This document shows, in pieces, positions 46,109 to 59,700 of a stretch of DNA of 64,000 nt. This DNA is from Leptasterias polaris (Eukaryota > Echinodermata > Asteroidea > Forcipulatida > Asteriidae). The notes beneath the pieces were generated by a model. That model was given only the letters and a program-made list of their open reading frames with translations, was not told the origin of the DNA and ran no database searches. The stretch spans positions 3,596,001-3,660,000 of the forward strand of contig JAZGTN010000035.1 in the NCBI GenBank assembly GCA_037783415.1, written 5' to 3'. Within the stretch, counting starts at the first letter, position 1. Every line of letters begins with the position of its first letter. The position numbers and the translations under genes are program-made.

Positions 46109-46588
46109 GGGTGCACCACACTAAATAAGCCAGAATTAATGCGCCAAGCTACTTATCATAATTTTTAAACCCACAACTTATTTTTAATTATAACGTTTTG
46201 GGGGTCATGCAATTAATAGATTGTGTAAATATAAAAATCTATCACAACCTGGGGGTTCTGTGCTTCAACTTTTGAGGAGACTTGATAAATTTAGGCGTTA
46301 AAGTTGGCCCTATTTGACCGGGGAAGTGGAGAAGTGCTTCACGAAAACTGGCAGCAAGTCGGTTTTGGAAAAAAAAAAAATATCGTGTTTTTTTCTTCTG
46401 GGGTAGCTAGCAAAAATTCCAAACGGCTGACCTGCCAAAAATTGAAAAGAATTCTGAAGTTTAGTTGTCCGGAAATATGTCTGATTGGTTTTCAAGAGGC
46501 TGAGAGACTTACACGATTTTTTGAGTATTTTTGAATAATTATCATTTAGCATTGGTTCCTATGGGAGATTATTTAGAGGGGTGCGCCC
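46109..46588. repeat. 480-bp direct repeat R3
   Basis: Third copy, head to tail with R2 and flanked on both sides by CTAT. It differs from R1/R2 at a handful of sites (for example AATTTTTAAACCC instead of AATTTGTAAACCC, and GTAGCTAGC instead of GTAGTTAGC), so it diverged before R1 and R2 did, or R1 and R2 were homogenised. Confidence 0.85.
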
Positions 46589-46619
46589 CTATCACCCATA
46601 GCGGTTCGTGGGTGATAGC

Positions 46620-47454
46620 CACTGATCTCTATATACTGACTGGATAGCGCTTCGACGCATACGCTGTGCACACAGCCGTGAAGCACGCGCGATGACGCAG
46701 CGGCCATTTTACTACTCGCAAGAAGCCACGTGAGCGGGCATTCTGTGTGCGTTGAAGCATTCCTACTTCCATGGTTTGAGTAGGATTAGGCCTACTTTAC
46801 ATGAGATTTCGTTTGAAATAAATGTTTTACGGTGCCCTAGAATTTAATGTGTGCTTGAATTTTGCGTTTTAGCTCCAATTCCCCAAGAATAATTATTTTA
46901 AAAAGGGAAATTAGGTTTAGAATCCATTAAAAAAAATAAACAAATAAATCCCTTATGTGGCGGCCGGATACGAAACTTTCGTTTCAAACTGGGGTACACG
47001 AGTCCCGGGGAAGAGGGGACACGGGGGAGGGGACACGGGGGGGGGGGGGGGGGGCGATGGGACAGTGCATTTACCAAACTATTTCTTGCAAACCCCCTTT
47101 CTGCAAAAATAGTTTCGTCCATATGTAGTCTGTCTCTGGCACACTGGAGGTCGCCCTTTTACTGTTTTCTTTTTCTATTATTAGCGTGAGTATTTACCAG
47201 CACGTCGTCATCATACAACATAGACTTGTGGACAAGTCGTTAAATGTCTGTCGCGGTGATAGCGAAACGGCTTTCTCGCAATATCCCGCGAGAGGGCTGC
47301 TCTGTGCAAGATTACTGCTCTCAAGACTGGTCACATTAATACAACTGAAATTTTACACAATACCATCTACATTCCAAATCCATTAATTCCGCAATGTTAT
47401 TCACGGGGAATAGTAGTATTGAAATCACATTGTGACACAGACGATGGGAACACA
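46620..47454. other. Intergenic sequence with a long G tract
   Basis: No exon found. A G-rich block at about 46995-47056 holds GGGGACACGGGGGAGGGGAC and a run of about 18 G. The left part has GCGCGATGACGC-type CpG-containing sequence. Confidence 0.5.
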
Positions 47455-49095
47455 AAACGTTAAAGGCACCTGGCAGTGGTATTTTTTCAAAATAAAGCTT
47501 TTGTCATTATATATACATTTTTATGAGTGGAATGTGAATAAACAATTTACTAAGGTTAAAAAATTGTATTTTTCTTTTAATTACAAATTAAAAAACAGGC
47601 CCCCCTTTACATGGCGCTGTTCGTGACGTCAATCGAGGCAGGAGAAAATGTGTAGTCTGGCCCCGTACATTACGTCTGGGTACCTGATCAGTATGATGCG
47701 TTTTCATATTCGGACGTCACCACCCAATGCAATCCTAGGACAGTGTACAGTCGACTAATACGAGACGAGACGCCAGAGGTTTTTCACCGGTCCCGAACTG
47801 TCCCATGCGCGTTTCTATGTCTTAAAAACGGAAGATACGAGCCTGGTCATAACGAGAACACGGATAATACGAGGTATTGTACTACCAACGAAAAAAATCC
47901 CGGGCTATCCAAGTGTTCGCTGCATAGCGCTGAAAACGACGTCGGACCGGACTACTCCTAGAACTATGAGGTTCATTCCGCTATCGTCTCCATTACCCTC
48001 ATAGAGTGACATGTACAAAATCCTATTCGAAACTTTTTTCCCTTCACGTTTCTGCACCTACAGTTAATTTCCCAAACCGGATTACGCCAAAATTAGGCTC
48101 TATGTGTTCCTTATACTCTCATCGAGGTCGGGTTGGGTCCAGAAAATCCACTCCGCAAAACAAAAGTTGCAAAAAGTGATAAAATCTCACCGTTTTCAGA
48201 ATCCTCGCCTTCCGTTAACAAAATGGCCGCCGTTGAAATTTTTGAGCTGGTAATGCTGCGTGCGCTGGTAACAAACCCAACGGTTCACGTATACAATCTT
48301 AGGCGCAATGCTGGTCCACAACAACCAATGTTCTGTATACGTGAATCGTTGATAATTGTTACCAGCGTAGCGCGCAGCATTACCAGCTCAAAAATTTCAA
48401 CGGCGGCCATTTTGTTAACGGAAGGCGAGGATTCTGAAAACGGTGAGAATTTATCACTTTTTGCAACTTTTGTTTTGCGGAGTGGATTTTCTGGACCCAA
48501 CCCGACCTCGATGAGAGTATAAGGAACACATAGAGCCTAATTTTGGCGAGATCCGGTTTGGGAAATTAACTGTAGGTGCAGAAACGTGAAGGGAAAAAAG
48601 TTTTGAATAGGATTTTGTACATGTCACTCTATGAGGGTAATGGAGACGATAGCGGAATGAACCTCATAGTTCTAGGAGTAGGACCGGACCACTTTGCCCT
48701 CGTTAGCCTAACTTTCGATGCCCGTAACTGCCTATATTTGGGATCTGCAGGAAAAAAAATGCTGGCTGACCCCATCTTTAGTCGTTTTGCTGCATCCAGC
48801 AGCAATTTTCGCTGGAAAAATGCAAGAAAAAACCCCCTTTTGGATAACCAAACGAAACGTACAATCTCACTACTTGCACGTGTATATACAACGTAAATTG
48901 CAGGCAAGTTCGAGTGGGGTCGATGTTCAATCGAGGCGAAGTCTTCCTCGATTGACGTCACAAAAAGGGATGGGCGGAGTCGCCCCCAAACAACTTTATC
49001 TATTTTTTTAACATATAAATACTGACAAACAATTACTCAAAAAATTGTTTTATATTTAAAAAAAATATATTTCCAGGTGACTTTAAAGGTACCAA
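47455..49095. mobile_element. Large nested fold-back element (about 1.6 kb)
   Basis: Outer ends GTTAAAGGCACCTGG (47459) and CCAGGTGACTTTAA (49073) are inverted. Next in are GACGTCAATCGAGGC (47627) and CCTCGATTGACGTC (48946). The core is a long palindrome: about 47947-48310 pairs with about 48325-48690 (CTCCTAGAACTATGAGG against CCTCATAGTTCTAGGAG, and GTTAACAAAATGGCCGCCG against CGGCGGCCATTTTGTTAAC). Noncoding; the similar frames seen on both strands come from the symmetry. Confidence 0.8.
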
Positions 49096-49430
49096 ACAAG
49101 ACAGAAATATAACGTAGGCTTATGCAAAGTCGTCATGAGTTTGGTGAATGCTAAGTCGTTATAAAACTATCTTATTACAAGCTGTCTTATACTGCATCAA
49201 AACCAACTATTTTGATTATTTTAACAAAATTGTTTTTAGTAAAAAAAGAGACCAAACATTTTGAGTGTTGAATTTAAACGCCGAAATGTTGTACGTTTCC
49301 ACATTGACTATTCACTGAAAAAGGTAGTTTTTTATACAAACTCTTTAAACATTCATTTTGTGTGTTTTAAAAATGTATTCTAAAGTTCAAAGATTTCTAC
49401 CCTAATGCTTGTGCAAAGTATGTACCATAT

Positions 49431-49436
49431 TTTATT
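49431..49436 (-). promoter_or_regulatory. Polyadenylation signal of the adhesion GPCR gene
   Basis: AATAAA on the minus strand, 17 bp downstream of the stop codon at 49456-49454. It implies a very short 3' UTR unless a later signal is used. Confidence 0.45.
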
Positions 49437-49453
49437 TCATTAGTGTTGTTAAA

Positions 49454-52400
49454 CTACAGCCCAGTGGAATTGGTATGTCCCCTATTGCTCCGTCCGTCCT
49501 TTGACGTAGAACGGCTGCCTCCAGAATGAGCCCTCTTTGATGACGAACAACAAAACAGTTTCTCCAGACCTTGCCTACCTTTCTTACGGAACACAACAAA
49601 TAACACGAACACTAATAAGCCGATGAGAGAGTTCAGGATCGCAAAGATGTACTGAAAGGTCAAAGTGAAGTTGCCAATAGCCAGGAAACCCAAGATCCAT
49701 GTACCACCGAGGAGGATAGCTAAGGGAATCATGGTGCGAGCCTGACGGAGGACAAGATCTGCTCGCGTCTCTTGACGGGTCAGGGTGCTGTCGACGCGCT
49801 GGCAAACTAACCGACGGAACACTAAGATGTAGATGAAAACATTGAAGAGGAGGAGTGCTCCAACAGGCAGCATCACACCAAAGTAGATTGGGTTACCAGG
49901 AGAAAGGAAACAACTGATGAAGGATAACAACAACAATCAACATTGTTAGATTCAGTCCGGGCATTTTCAACAACATATTTTCATTTAGAACCAAAATAAT
50001 GATTTAGAGAAATGTTTTTCGAAAACAACTTACTATTTGTCATACGCAACATTCACTTGTCTACCAATAAAATAAGGGACACCCAATGTGACTGACACAA
50101 TAACTGCAGGAATACCTGAAACACAAAAACAAACAAAAACGAGTAGTGAGAGGACTTTATTGTCCATCATGAAGACCTAACAAAGTGTGAGGATTCTGAT
50201 GACCAATCTTTGAAATTAGAGGAGATTACGAACGTAATTTTTTTTTTTTTAACTCTTAGAAGACGCTAGGTAGCAGTAGTTTTTGTGAATGCTTCTTCTC
50301 GTGTTCAAGCTGCTCAAATGCTATTAATCCATCAGTATATGGCAACCCGAATGGCAGTGTCGGTAGCCACAGCCAGGTCATCAGTAGTTGATAGCTGTTG
50401 CGCATGCTTAGAATAATTGTAAATAATTATTACCTGGTAATTTCCCATTCAATCTTACCCCAGCAAAAGAACACCATTCGCAATAGGTAACCATTGGCCA
50501 TATGCGTGCGTGTAAGGACGAGAAGGTAGAAACAAACAATGGCCTCGGCTGATGACCAACAGACAGACGAGAGAAAGAAGTAGTGGATGAGAGCAGCGAA
50601 GGTGATGCAAGCCACTTCTTGTTGAATCATCTCAATGCCAACAAGGAAGACTCCATAGAGCAAGATGAGAGACACGCAGAGATTTAATAAAGTCTTCCGG
50701 GGTGTAGATGACATGTCTCTAAAGAGGGGAGGAAAAGAGCGAGATGAAATAATCATTTTGTTTGTCATGTTTTGTTTTTAACCAAGGAAAAAAAGCAGAC
50801 ATGCTGTCATCCTAAGACCTTAATCATACTGCCACCATCTTGGTCATGAACCTGGTATCAAACAACGGGACTGAATGCCACCATCTAGGTCAGATCTCTT
50901 GTATCAAATAACAGTACTGGATGCCAATATTCGTTTTATAAAAAGGAACCAGACTATTTATCCTTCTCTGCACCAAGGTGTATAGCTTAGGACTTGTGAG
51001 GAATACGATTTTGTTGTAATCGAATAAACCCCTCAGCATTTCTGAATACGGGTTCACAAGAAAGTGAATTGACCGGACAACAAGCAAAATAAGCTTGTCA
51101 CTAAAGGGGGCCCCGGAGAATGGAATTGGGTTTCGGGGGGCAAGACATATTCTCAAGATCAGCAAGACCATTTTTGGTAATACTAACAGATAATCTGGGC
51201 GAGTTAACTGTTAGTAGGTCTAATTCGTGTAAATCGTTTATTTTTTGTGTTTTGTGGATCCTTGAAGGACCATTTGCGCGACTAGTGTGCTGTAGTCGTC
51301 GTCAGTAGACAAAGTTTATTCTCGATCCCCGAATAGTCACGAAAGAGGTTTAGCACCCAGGGTCACGGTTCTGGGTCCATACTGATCTAGAATTTGTTGA
51401 TGTTTTTTTCATCAGTGTCTAATAACAGTTCGTTGGTTGTCAAAACTTACTTTGTAATCACTGTAACTATGATGGTTAGAATGAGAGCTGCAATGGAGAT
51501 ACCACATCCAATCTTACTCAAGATATCAAGTAGGCCTACTGGATCCATTGCGTGATCTCCATGACTCTAAAAATTAAATAAAGCAATTCTGATAAATAGT
51601 TCTGGTTAATGGGCCGGGTCGTCATAATCAAAGCAGGCGTGTGGCTGTACCATAGATTATAATACCTATTATATTTTATAATATTATGGGCTGTACATGG
51701 AAATTTGAACTCCTAATGTTACTGCATGCGTGCGCACCCTCAGTGTATTATAATACAGATGGAGAGCGCGCGTGTGCAGTAACAGGGTGAGAGTTCATAA
51801 TTCCACAGAACTGCTTTGATCATGACGACACAGCCCCTTTAAGCTTTTACATCTGTAATTGATAAAACAGGTACTCAATGGTATTTTGAGAGCAATATAA
51901 AACAACTGAACCACTCGCACTTTTGGGGAGCCCGTTGCTGGTTTTTGTGTGAAGGTACAAAATTGCACACTTTTTAACTTGTACAGATTTGGACACCGTA
52001 GCTGGAGAAAATGCACAGCCTATACACGGGGATCTGGAAAATAGAACAGCAATCTGTACGTACGATCAAAACAGCAAAGTTTGTCAGATGATTGCAATGG
52101 CACAGCGTCGCTCCGCCTGTTCCGTTGTCTGCAGACAGACTACAGCCCTCTGTCGACCAATTTCCAGCAGAGTTACCAACGGCTAAGGTAGGATCCCAAA
52201 AGACACAGACAACTTTCTCTTTTATGGTGTTCTAAAAAACAACAAAATTGGGGGCGAATAAATAATTCAAACCACAAAGTGTTCACTTATGTAAATGGAA
52301 AGATGGAAAAGGTTTGCGTCTTGTATGTCAGATCTTGTATGTCAAATTCTATTTTTTGACAAGCTGTATCAAGATCCTAGGTACAATTGCAGTACCATTG

Positions 52401-53495
52401 TTAGAAATATTACTAATATTCTACAGAAAAGAACATCTTTGTGTCATTTATCGTTCTGGCGTATTAAACCAAACTGTTTTTCATGCGTATAAGCGCAGCG
52501 AAGTAGCATGAAAAGCAGATAACCTTTTATGCTTTTCTTGTCATGGTACTTCTAAACTCGGAACTTCCTACAACTTTTCAAACGAAACTATTCCTGAAAC
52601 TACACAGGAAGTGATCGCTATTATGATAAGAAGAATAGAACAATTGCTGCATGTATGGAATTAGGTATAAATAGTATTGAGGGGATAGTTTACGATTCGA
52701 TAACCATTGTTTGTCTGTGTTGTTTTAAACTTGGACGTGTACAGTTCATTGAATGTGATTTTTTTCAGTTCCTGCATAGAACCACTTTTTGATAGATTAT
52801 TTGAAATCTCAACTAGCCTTGGCAACTTACATTTAGCGGTCTAAATGAGGTAACCACATTTAGCGGTCTAAATGAGGTAACCACAGAGGGCGCCAGATTC
52901 GTCGCTTGTTTTTCTTTCCCGCCAATACTTCCTGACACGACGAGGCTGTTTAGTCTGAGATGCGTGTCATTGCTCTGTGGTAGCTGGAACAGAATGGTGT
53001 TTGCGTACACGACGAAGAATACCGTAACGGACTTATCTGATGAAGAACCTGCAAATGTAGTGATTATATTAACAGTTTTAAGTCTGCCTGTCGTCTTTAC
53101 GGAGGGGGGGGGGGGGGGGGGGGTGGTACGGAAGGCTCCAAGGTAGGGTTGGGTTCGGGTTGTTTACCCGTTGAAACCGATCAGTTATTTCTTAGTTTAA
53201 AGATAAATTTATATAAAAAACAGCTTATCGAAAAAAAAATGCTCTTGAAAATAAAATTAACTGAAATCAAAACAATTAAGTGCCCTTGAAGGAAAAATGC
53301 TCCCGAAATAAGACGGAAACAAGAAACTGCTCTGTGTAGAGGCCTACCGAACATGTAAGAAACTTGTTCATGCCAGACACTCGCCCCAACCAGGCAAGGG
53401 TAACATTGGCAACAGCAACAGCAACAGCAGCAGCAACAGCAGCAACAACAACAAAAGCAGCATCAAAAACAGCAGCAACAACAACAACAACGACG

Positions 53496-53578
<83 letters not shown>

Positions 53579-53610
53579 AACAACAACAACAACAACAACA
53601 ACGACAACGA

Positions 53611-53685
<75 letters not shown>

Positions 53686-53765
53686 CGGCAGCGGCAGCGG
53701 CAGCGGCAGCGGCAGCGGCAGCGGCAGCGGCAGCGGCAGCGGCAGCGGCAGCGGCAGCGGCAGCG

Positions 53766-53797
<32 letters not shown>

Positions 53798-56700
53798 AAC
53801 TGCAGCAGCGGGGGTTACTGGTCAACTATACCAAAGCTGCTCTTGAAATTAACAGCAGCAGCAGCAACATCAACAGCAACAACAGCAACAACAGCGACAG
53901 CAGCAACAGCAACAGCAGCCGCAACAACTAAAAACTAAAAACAAAACTGCTATTGAAAAAAATTACAAATTATGTATAAATGTATCATTATGTGCATTGT
54001 CCGTTTGTTTTTTGTACTTTTTTATTTTGGAATAGCACTATACAAGCCGAAATTTGTTCAGAAAAACTTATGGTAAAAATATTCTGCAAAAGTCGGGCCG
54101 TGTTTCTTTAATGATACCCGGAAAGAAAATTCCACTAGCCCGCCCGCCCGCCCCCCAATAAAGGGGGGGTCTAGTCACATGCCCCTTTTCTGGTCTAAAT
54201 TCATATTTGGTTGCTGCTGTATTTTTGGAAGTTATTGTTCATACCTGGCAATGAGGCTTTCTCATTCTGTTGAATCAAAATCGACGCTTCAGCCTCATCA
54301 AACACACTGTCAGGAATACCATGCTTGTCGCCTACGAACAATTCCTCATAATTGTTCCCTAGAGTTTCATCTACCGGTATGTCAGCATCTTCAGGCTTGG
54401 AGGCGTAACCCAGACTGTTAGCCAGACTCACTGACGACAACACCTCTACAGCGAGGTTATCCAATGACATGCTAATGTTGTCTCGTGCAAACGATAGCTG
54501 AGATTCGAATGCTTGGAGGATCTTCGCTGATGACGATCGGTTGGAGGAGAAACTTACATCCGGGACATTCATGATGTTGTCTACGGATTTGATGACGTTT
54601 TTGGTTATCTAGCAGAGTATACAAGAAACCTGAGGTCATTAAATCCACCTACATTTTGAAAATTATAAACAACCGACCAGGGAGACACTGTAAGCCTACG
54701 AACTTCTGCCCATGCTTAAGCGAACTTAATAAGGACTTGTAAAAAACACGTTACCGTAAATACACATACCTGTATTGATGGTGACTCTATTTTCGCGATG
54801 TTCTCCAGGATAAGTGCTACAAAAGCGATTCCATCAGCATGAATTCCGGGATGACTCGTCACATTAGCTAGAGCCGCAGAAACCTGCTCCACATTTCCTT
54901 CGTCGATGGAAACCTTCAAATAATGTAGATTGGGAATTCCGGGTTTCACTTCTTTTGAATTATACATTATTGTTTTAACACACAACCTCTCCCCAATTGA
55001 TTTTTTGAAAAATCCGAAAGTTAGGTGTCCGACTAAAAGGAATTTATCAAGTTACAGTACAAAATGTGTTTCCGATGAAAAAACAATTACAAACGTCAAC
55101 AGTGTTACGATATCCCGAGAATTTGTGATGTGAAAGGAGTGTGGCGGGGTCACAAATGCAGTCGTTGAATAAAACAAACGAACAATCATTTTCTACTGAA
55201 CTGAGAATGTTATTAGTGTTTCACAGAAACACTCACAAGTATTCAATTAATTATCTACATCAAAAGTGGTACCACGTATCAAAGTGTTCGAAAATACACA
55301 ATTACAAATCTATATGCTGGTAATAATCAATGAAAATCTCACTAGTGAGATTTATATCAATTAAACTTGCATCGCATCGGTGTTCAAACCTATATCACTA
55401 TACTTTCTCCCAAAAGTTAACGTTCTAATTCTTCATGGGCTATCTTGCCCAAAAAGTCATCTTGAAGATATGTCCATTTAATAGCTGGTCTCCTTTATGT
55501 TCTTCCTATGTGGGCATTTGTCCGCAGACGTCTGGTGTGCGGGCTAAACTTGGCCCCTTTAAAATTCTCCCACCTGATACAGCATGCACGTCTTACGACG
55601 GCTCTACTGGCAGTCGTATATGCGTCGACTTCTCCAGTTCCTCGCTAATTCGCCGTCCCCATCATGGGAACTCACGAAGAAGGAAATCAGGTCCCGTTGG
55701 GTCCAATCCGGGTGTCCGGTGTCCCATACGTCAAAAAGTCAATTATGGGTGTTCCCTCTTTAAAGTAACTCGAGACTTGTCTCGTCGAAGTATAAGGGTG
55801 GCTTTCCCTTCTCTTCTCAGCTCTTATATTTTATTATTTGCTCAAAGGCAAAACAAAATCAAAACTAAAATAGCTGAAACTTGACTTCGGTGTACACTCG
55901 CCTGAAAATTCAATCCATCAGCACCGGCAAACAGTCACCCTACTTCCTTGTTGCCAAAAAAACATATCAATCTGCCTCGCCCCAATTTCACATTCCGCGC
56001 TGAAGCCCAGCAGCCTTTGCGCGCTTTCAAAAGAACTTTCATGACCCATGACATTATTCAAAATGAGACTGACCTTCGAACTGACCCTCAAGAACCATGG
56101 CTAAATAGACTAAACTTAGTACCTCGACTTCTTTGTATGTGAACCATTGATGAACTGACCACGGCTATCAAAAGACTTTGTAACATTTACCCCCTCTTTA
56201 AGAAAAATGTTACACATTTTATCTATAGATAGGAAAAGAAAGAAAAATCAACAATGGTTAAAACATATTTACATGTTATATACATATCGACAAAATTTAA
56301 GTCAAAATACTATATTACTTAAATAACAGTATCAATCATGCGATACCTACCTTCATAAAACAGGGCCGCAATAAAACAATATACAAGCCATACCTACCTT
56401 TCTATTCTTGGTTGGTGCGACTCAGAAAGTCGGCTCCGACATTCTGTGAACCCTTGATGGCTTCAATTCTCATCCTGTAGGGTTGCAACGATAGAGCCCA
56501 TCTCATGATACGGCTATTGACTACCTTCGATTTCTGCATGTACACCAGAGGTTGGTGGTCTGTTTCAAGGACGAACTGCTTTCCGTACAGATAGGCCTGA
56601 AACTTACTTATACCCCACACTATCGCTAGGCACTCACGCTCTATGGTGGAGTATCTCTGCTCTCTCGGCAACAGCTTCTTACTGGCGTAAGCGATTGGAA

Positions 56701-59700
56701 ATTTTAGACCATCATGTTCCTGCAGTAGAACTGCGCCTAACCCTGTGCCTGATGCATCAGTACGCAATGTGAAGTTCTTCTCGACGTCAGGGAGGTGGAG
56801 GATAGGTGTGGTTGTCAACTTCTGTTTTAATGATTGAAAAGCCAATTCTTGACTGTCTTCCCATACTATCTTGTTGGGTTCCTTGTTCTTCGTTTTGTCA
56901 GTGAGGGCTACAGCAACAGCTGCAAAGTTTGGAATGAATTTCCTGTAGTAGCCCACTAGGCCCAGAAACGAACGAAGCTGTTTCTTCGTCTGCGGTCGAG
57001 ATGCCCTTTCGATTTTCTGTAGCTTTTCGTGATGCGGTTCTAACTTGCCGTGACCAATGATATGACCCAAAAACTCAATTGAAGCAAAACCGATCATACA
57101 CTTCTTAGGTCGCGCTGTAAGTCCTGCATGATGGAGTCTCTTCAACACCTCTATCAATGTGGTTAGATGTGTCATCCAATCTGGTGTGTGTATCAAGATG
57201 TCGTCAATGTAATTGTCGACATGAGGGAGATCCTGCAATACCATTCTCATTACTCTGCTGAAGGTTGCAGGGGCATTGACTAAACCGAATGGCATGGTTC
57301 GGAACTGATACAAACCATCTGGAGTTATAAAGGCTGTCTTTGATCTATCTTCTAACTTCACGGGGATTTGCCAGTAACCCTTGGAAAGGTCAATCTTGGA
57401 GAAGTAACGGTCTTTCGCTAATCTTGCGAAGATCTCATCGGTGCTCGGCATCGGTTCGGCGTCGAAAATGGTGGTCTTATTCAGTTTCCGAAAATCTACG
57501 CAAAACCTATTTGTTCCATCTTTCTTTCTAACTAGAACTATCGGCGAAGCATATGGTGAATCAGAACGCTCAATGATATCCAGGTCTAGCATACTTTTAA
57601 CTTCCTCCTTCACCGAGTCACGAACAGCATGTGGTAGAGGATACGGTTTTGATCTAACCGGTTGCTCGGAGCTCACGTTGATTTCATGTGCTGCTATAGT
57701 TGTTCGTCCTGGTAGATCGGTTAAAATAGCTTTGTAGCTCCCCAGGATACGTCTGACTTGTCGTATACTTTCGACAGGTAACTCATCACAGATTGACACA
57801 TCAGAAAGAGATTCTTTGGACTCAACTGCTGGGAGATTGATGTCTCCATCATGCTCAAATTCTTGAACCCTTGAACTCGACTCTTCACATGCTAACTCGT
57901 CTATGACTGCACATCCAACTATCTCAATAACATCACGTTTGTCTGAGTTATCTGTATCAAGAGTGTTAGCATTGTTTCTCTCAATATACTTCTTTAACAT
58001 ATTCGCATGGAATGTCTTAATTCTGTCGCCCATCTGGATTTTGTAGTCAAGCTCTCCAACTTTCTCAACAACAGGAAACGGTCCTTTCCAGTGCATTAGC
58101 AACTTATTGTGATCGGTAGGCAGGAGAAGAAGAACCCGATCTCCAACCTTGAATCTTCTCATTCTGCTCTTTTTGTTGTAGTACACTTTGGATCGTGCTG
58201 AAGCCTTTTTCAGTTCTTCTTGTGCCAAACGACACGTGTGTTCCAGCCGCTCCCGTAGATCGACGACAAACTGGTATGTCGTCCGAACCTCCTGTGTTTC
58301 GGCTTCGCCAGACCACAATTCTTTTAGTATTGACATCGGACCTCTCACAGATCTTCCATACAGCAGCTCGAATGGAGAAAATCCGAGACTGGCCTGGGGT
58401 GCTTCTCGATATGCAAACAAGAGTGGGTTGATGAACCTATCCCAGTCCCGTGGACGTTCCATGCACATCCGCTTAAGCATCTGTTTAAGTGTTCCGTTAA
58501 AACGTTCAACCAAGCCGTTGCAAGCAGGGTGGTACGGGGTTGTAGTTAGCTGCTTCAATGACAACAGTCGGCTGACCTCTCTCATGACGTCTCCAGTAAA
58601 TTGAGACCCTTGGTCAGTGAGAACCTCTCTGGGGATTCCCACTCTACTAAATATATCAACCAATGCTTCCGCAACTCTTGCAGTCTCAATGCTTCGGAGG
58701 GGAATGGCTTCAGGGTATCTCGTGGCGTAATCAACAACAGTTAGTATGTAACGATGCCCTTTCTCCGTTATTGGCTTCATCGGACCTACGATGTCCACAG
58801 CAATACGTTGGAATGGTGTCTCTATCAACGGCATTGATCCTAGAGGAACCTTGCTGACACGGCCTTTATGGACTGTCCGCTGACATACGTCACAAGATCG
58901 GCAAAACCTTACAACGTCTGTTTGAATGCCAGGCCAGAAAAAGCTGTCCAAAATCTTGTCTGACGTCTTCTTGACACCTTGATGACCACCCAAGATGGAT
59001 TCATGTGCAATGGCCATAACAGACTTCCGCAGCTTCTCTGGTACTATCAGCTGATGAAGAGGATCGCCATAAGCGACTTTGGGGGAGCGAAAAGACCTAT
59101 ACAACAGCCCCCTTGCCGTATAGTACTTGACAGTATTATGTTTACCCGTAGTCCTCTCCTCGCCAGATGAAGCAAGATCTCGGAGGCGATGAAGACTTGG
59201 ATCATTCTGCTGTGTTACAATAAATTCGTCTCTGCTGATCTCTGGCAAAAGGTGACTAGGTACTTTCAATCTTCGAAGTGGTTTGTCGACCGCTGCCTTT
59301 TGGGATCTCGTCTGAACTGCTTGAGCCTGTTCTGGTTGAATCTCTCTCATGGCAACTTTTCCTTGACCGGCAGTATCTGGGAAAGAGCTAGAAGACTCTA
59401 TAGAAGTTACACCTTTTATATTACCGATGATGACATCATAAATTGGTTTACGCATGCATAATGCCTTAATTTGACCTGTGAAAAACGGGGTATCTACATG
59501 TACAATAGCAACAGGAAATTTACGCACAGTGCCATCAATCAATACACAATTGCGTGTTTCTCCTGTCAGTAAATTATCTGATATGAGACTACGTCGCACA
59601 ACCGTGCCTGTACAGCCACTATCTCGCAGAACTTTGACCTTTTGGTTTCCTAACCATCCATCTCTAACTGGTAAATCTTCGTTGTTACGACGTGTACATG

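Larger units (their letters stand above)
41474..46619. mobile_element. Mutator-like DNA transposon with 480-bp direct repeats
   Basis: Candidate terminal inverted repeats are GCTATCATTCCACGAACC at 41474 and its imperfect mirror GGTTCGTGGGTGATAGC ending at 46619. Just inside lie 480-bp direct repeats: one at 41499-41978 and two in tandem at 45625-46104 and 46109-46588. The interior encodes a minus-strand transposase (44710-42568). No convincing target duplication is visible immediately outside. Total about 5.1 kb. Whether the 480-bp repeats belong to the transposon or are separate insertions is not settled. Confidence 0.55.

Noticed and set aside
47743..48961. Several 70-130-codon frames in the 48-kb palindrome
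   Set aside because: Mirror-image frames of one inverted repeat, without conserved protein features or splice sites.
53364..53846. Open frames of poly-Thr/Ala, poly-Leu/Ser or poly-Cys/Arg
   Set aside because: Translation of a microsatellite in all frames; it lies within a GPCR intron.
55435..55884. 149-codon plus-strand frame in both LTRs (also 61825-62274)
   Set aside because: Antisense to the retrotransposon and duplicated only because LTRs are duplicated; no recognisable domain.
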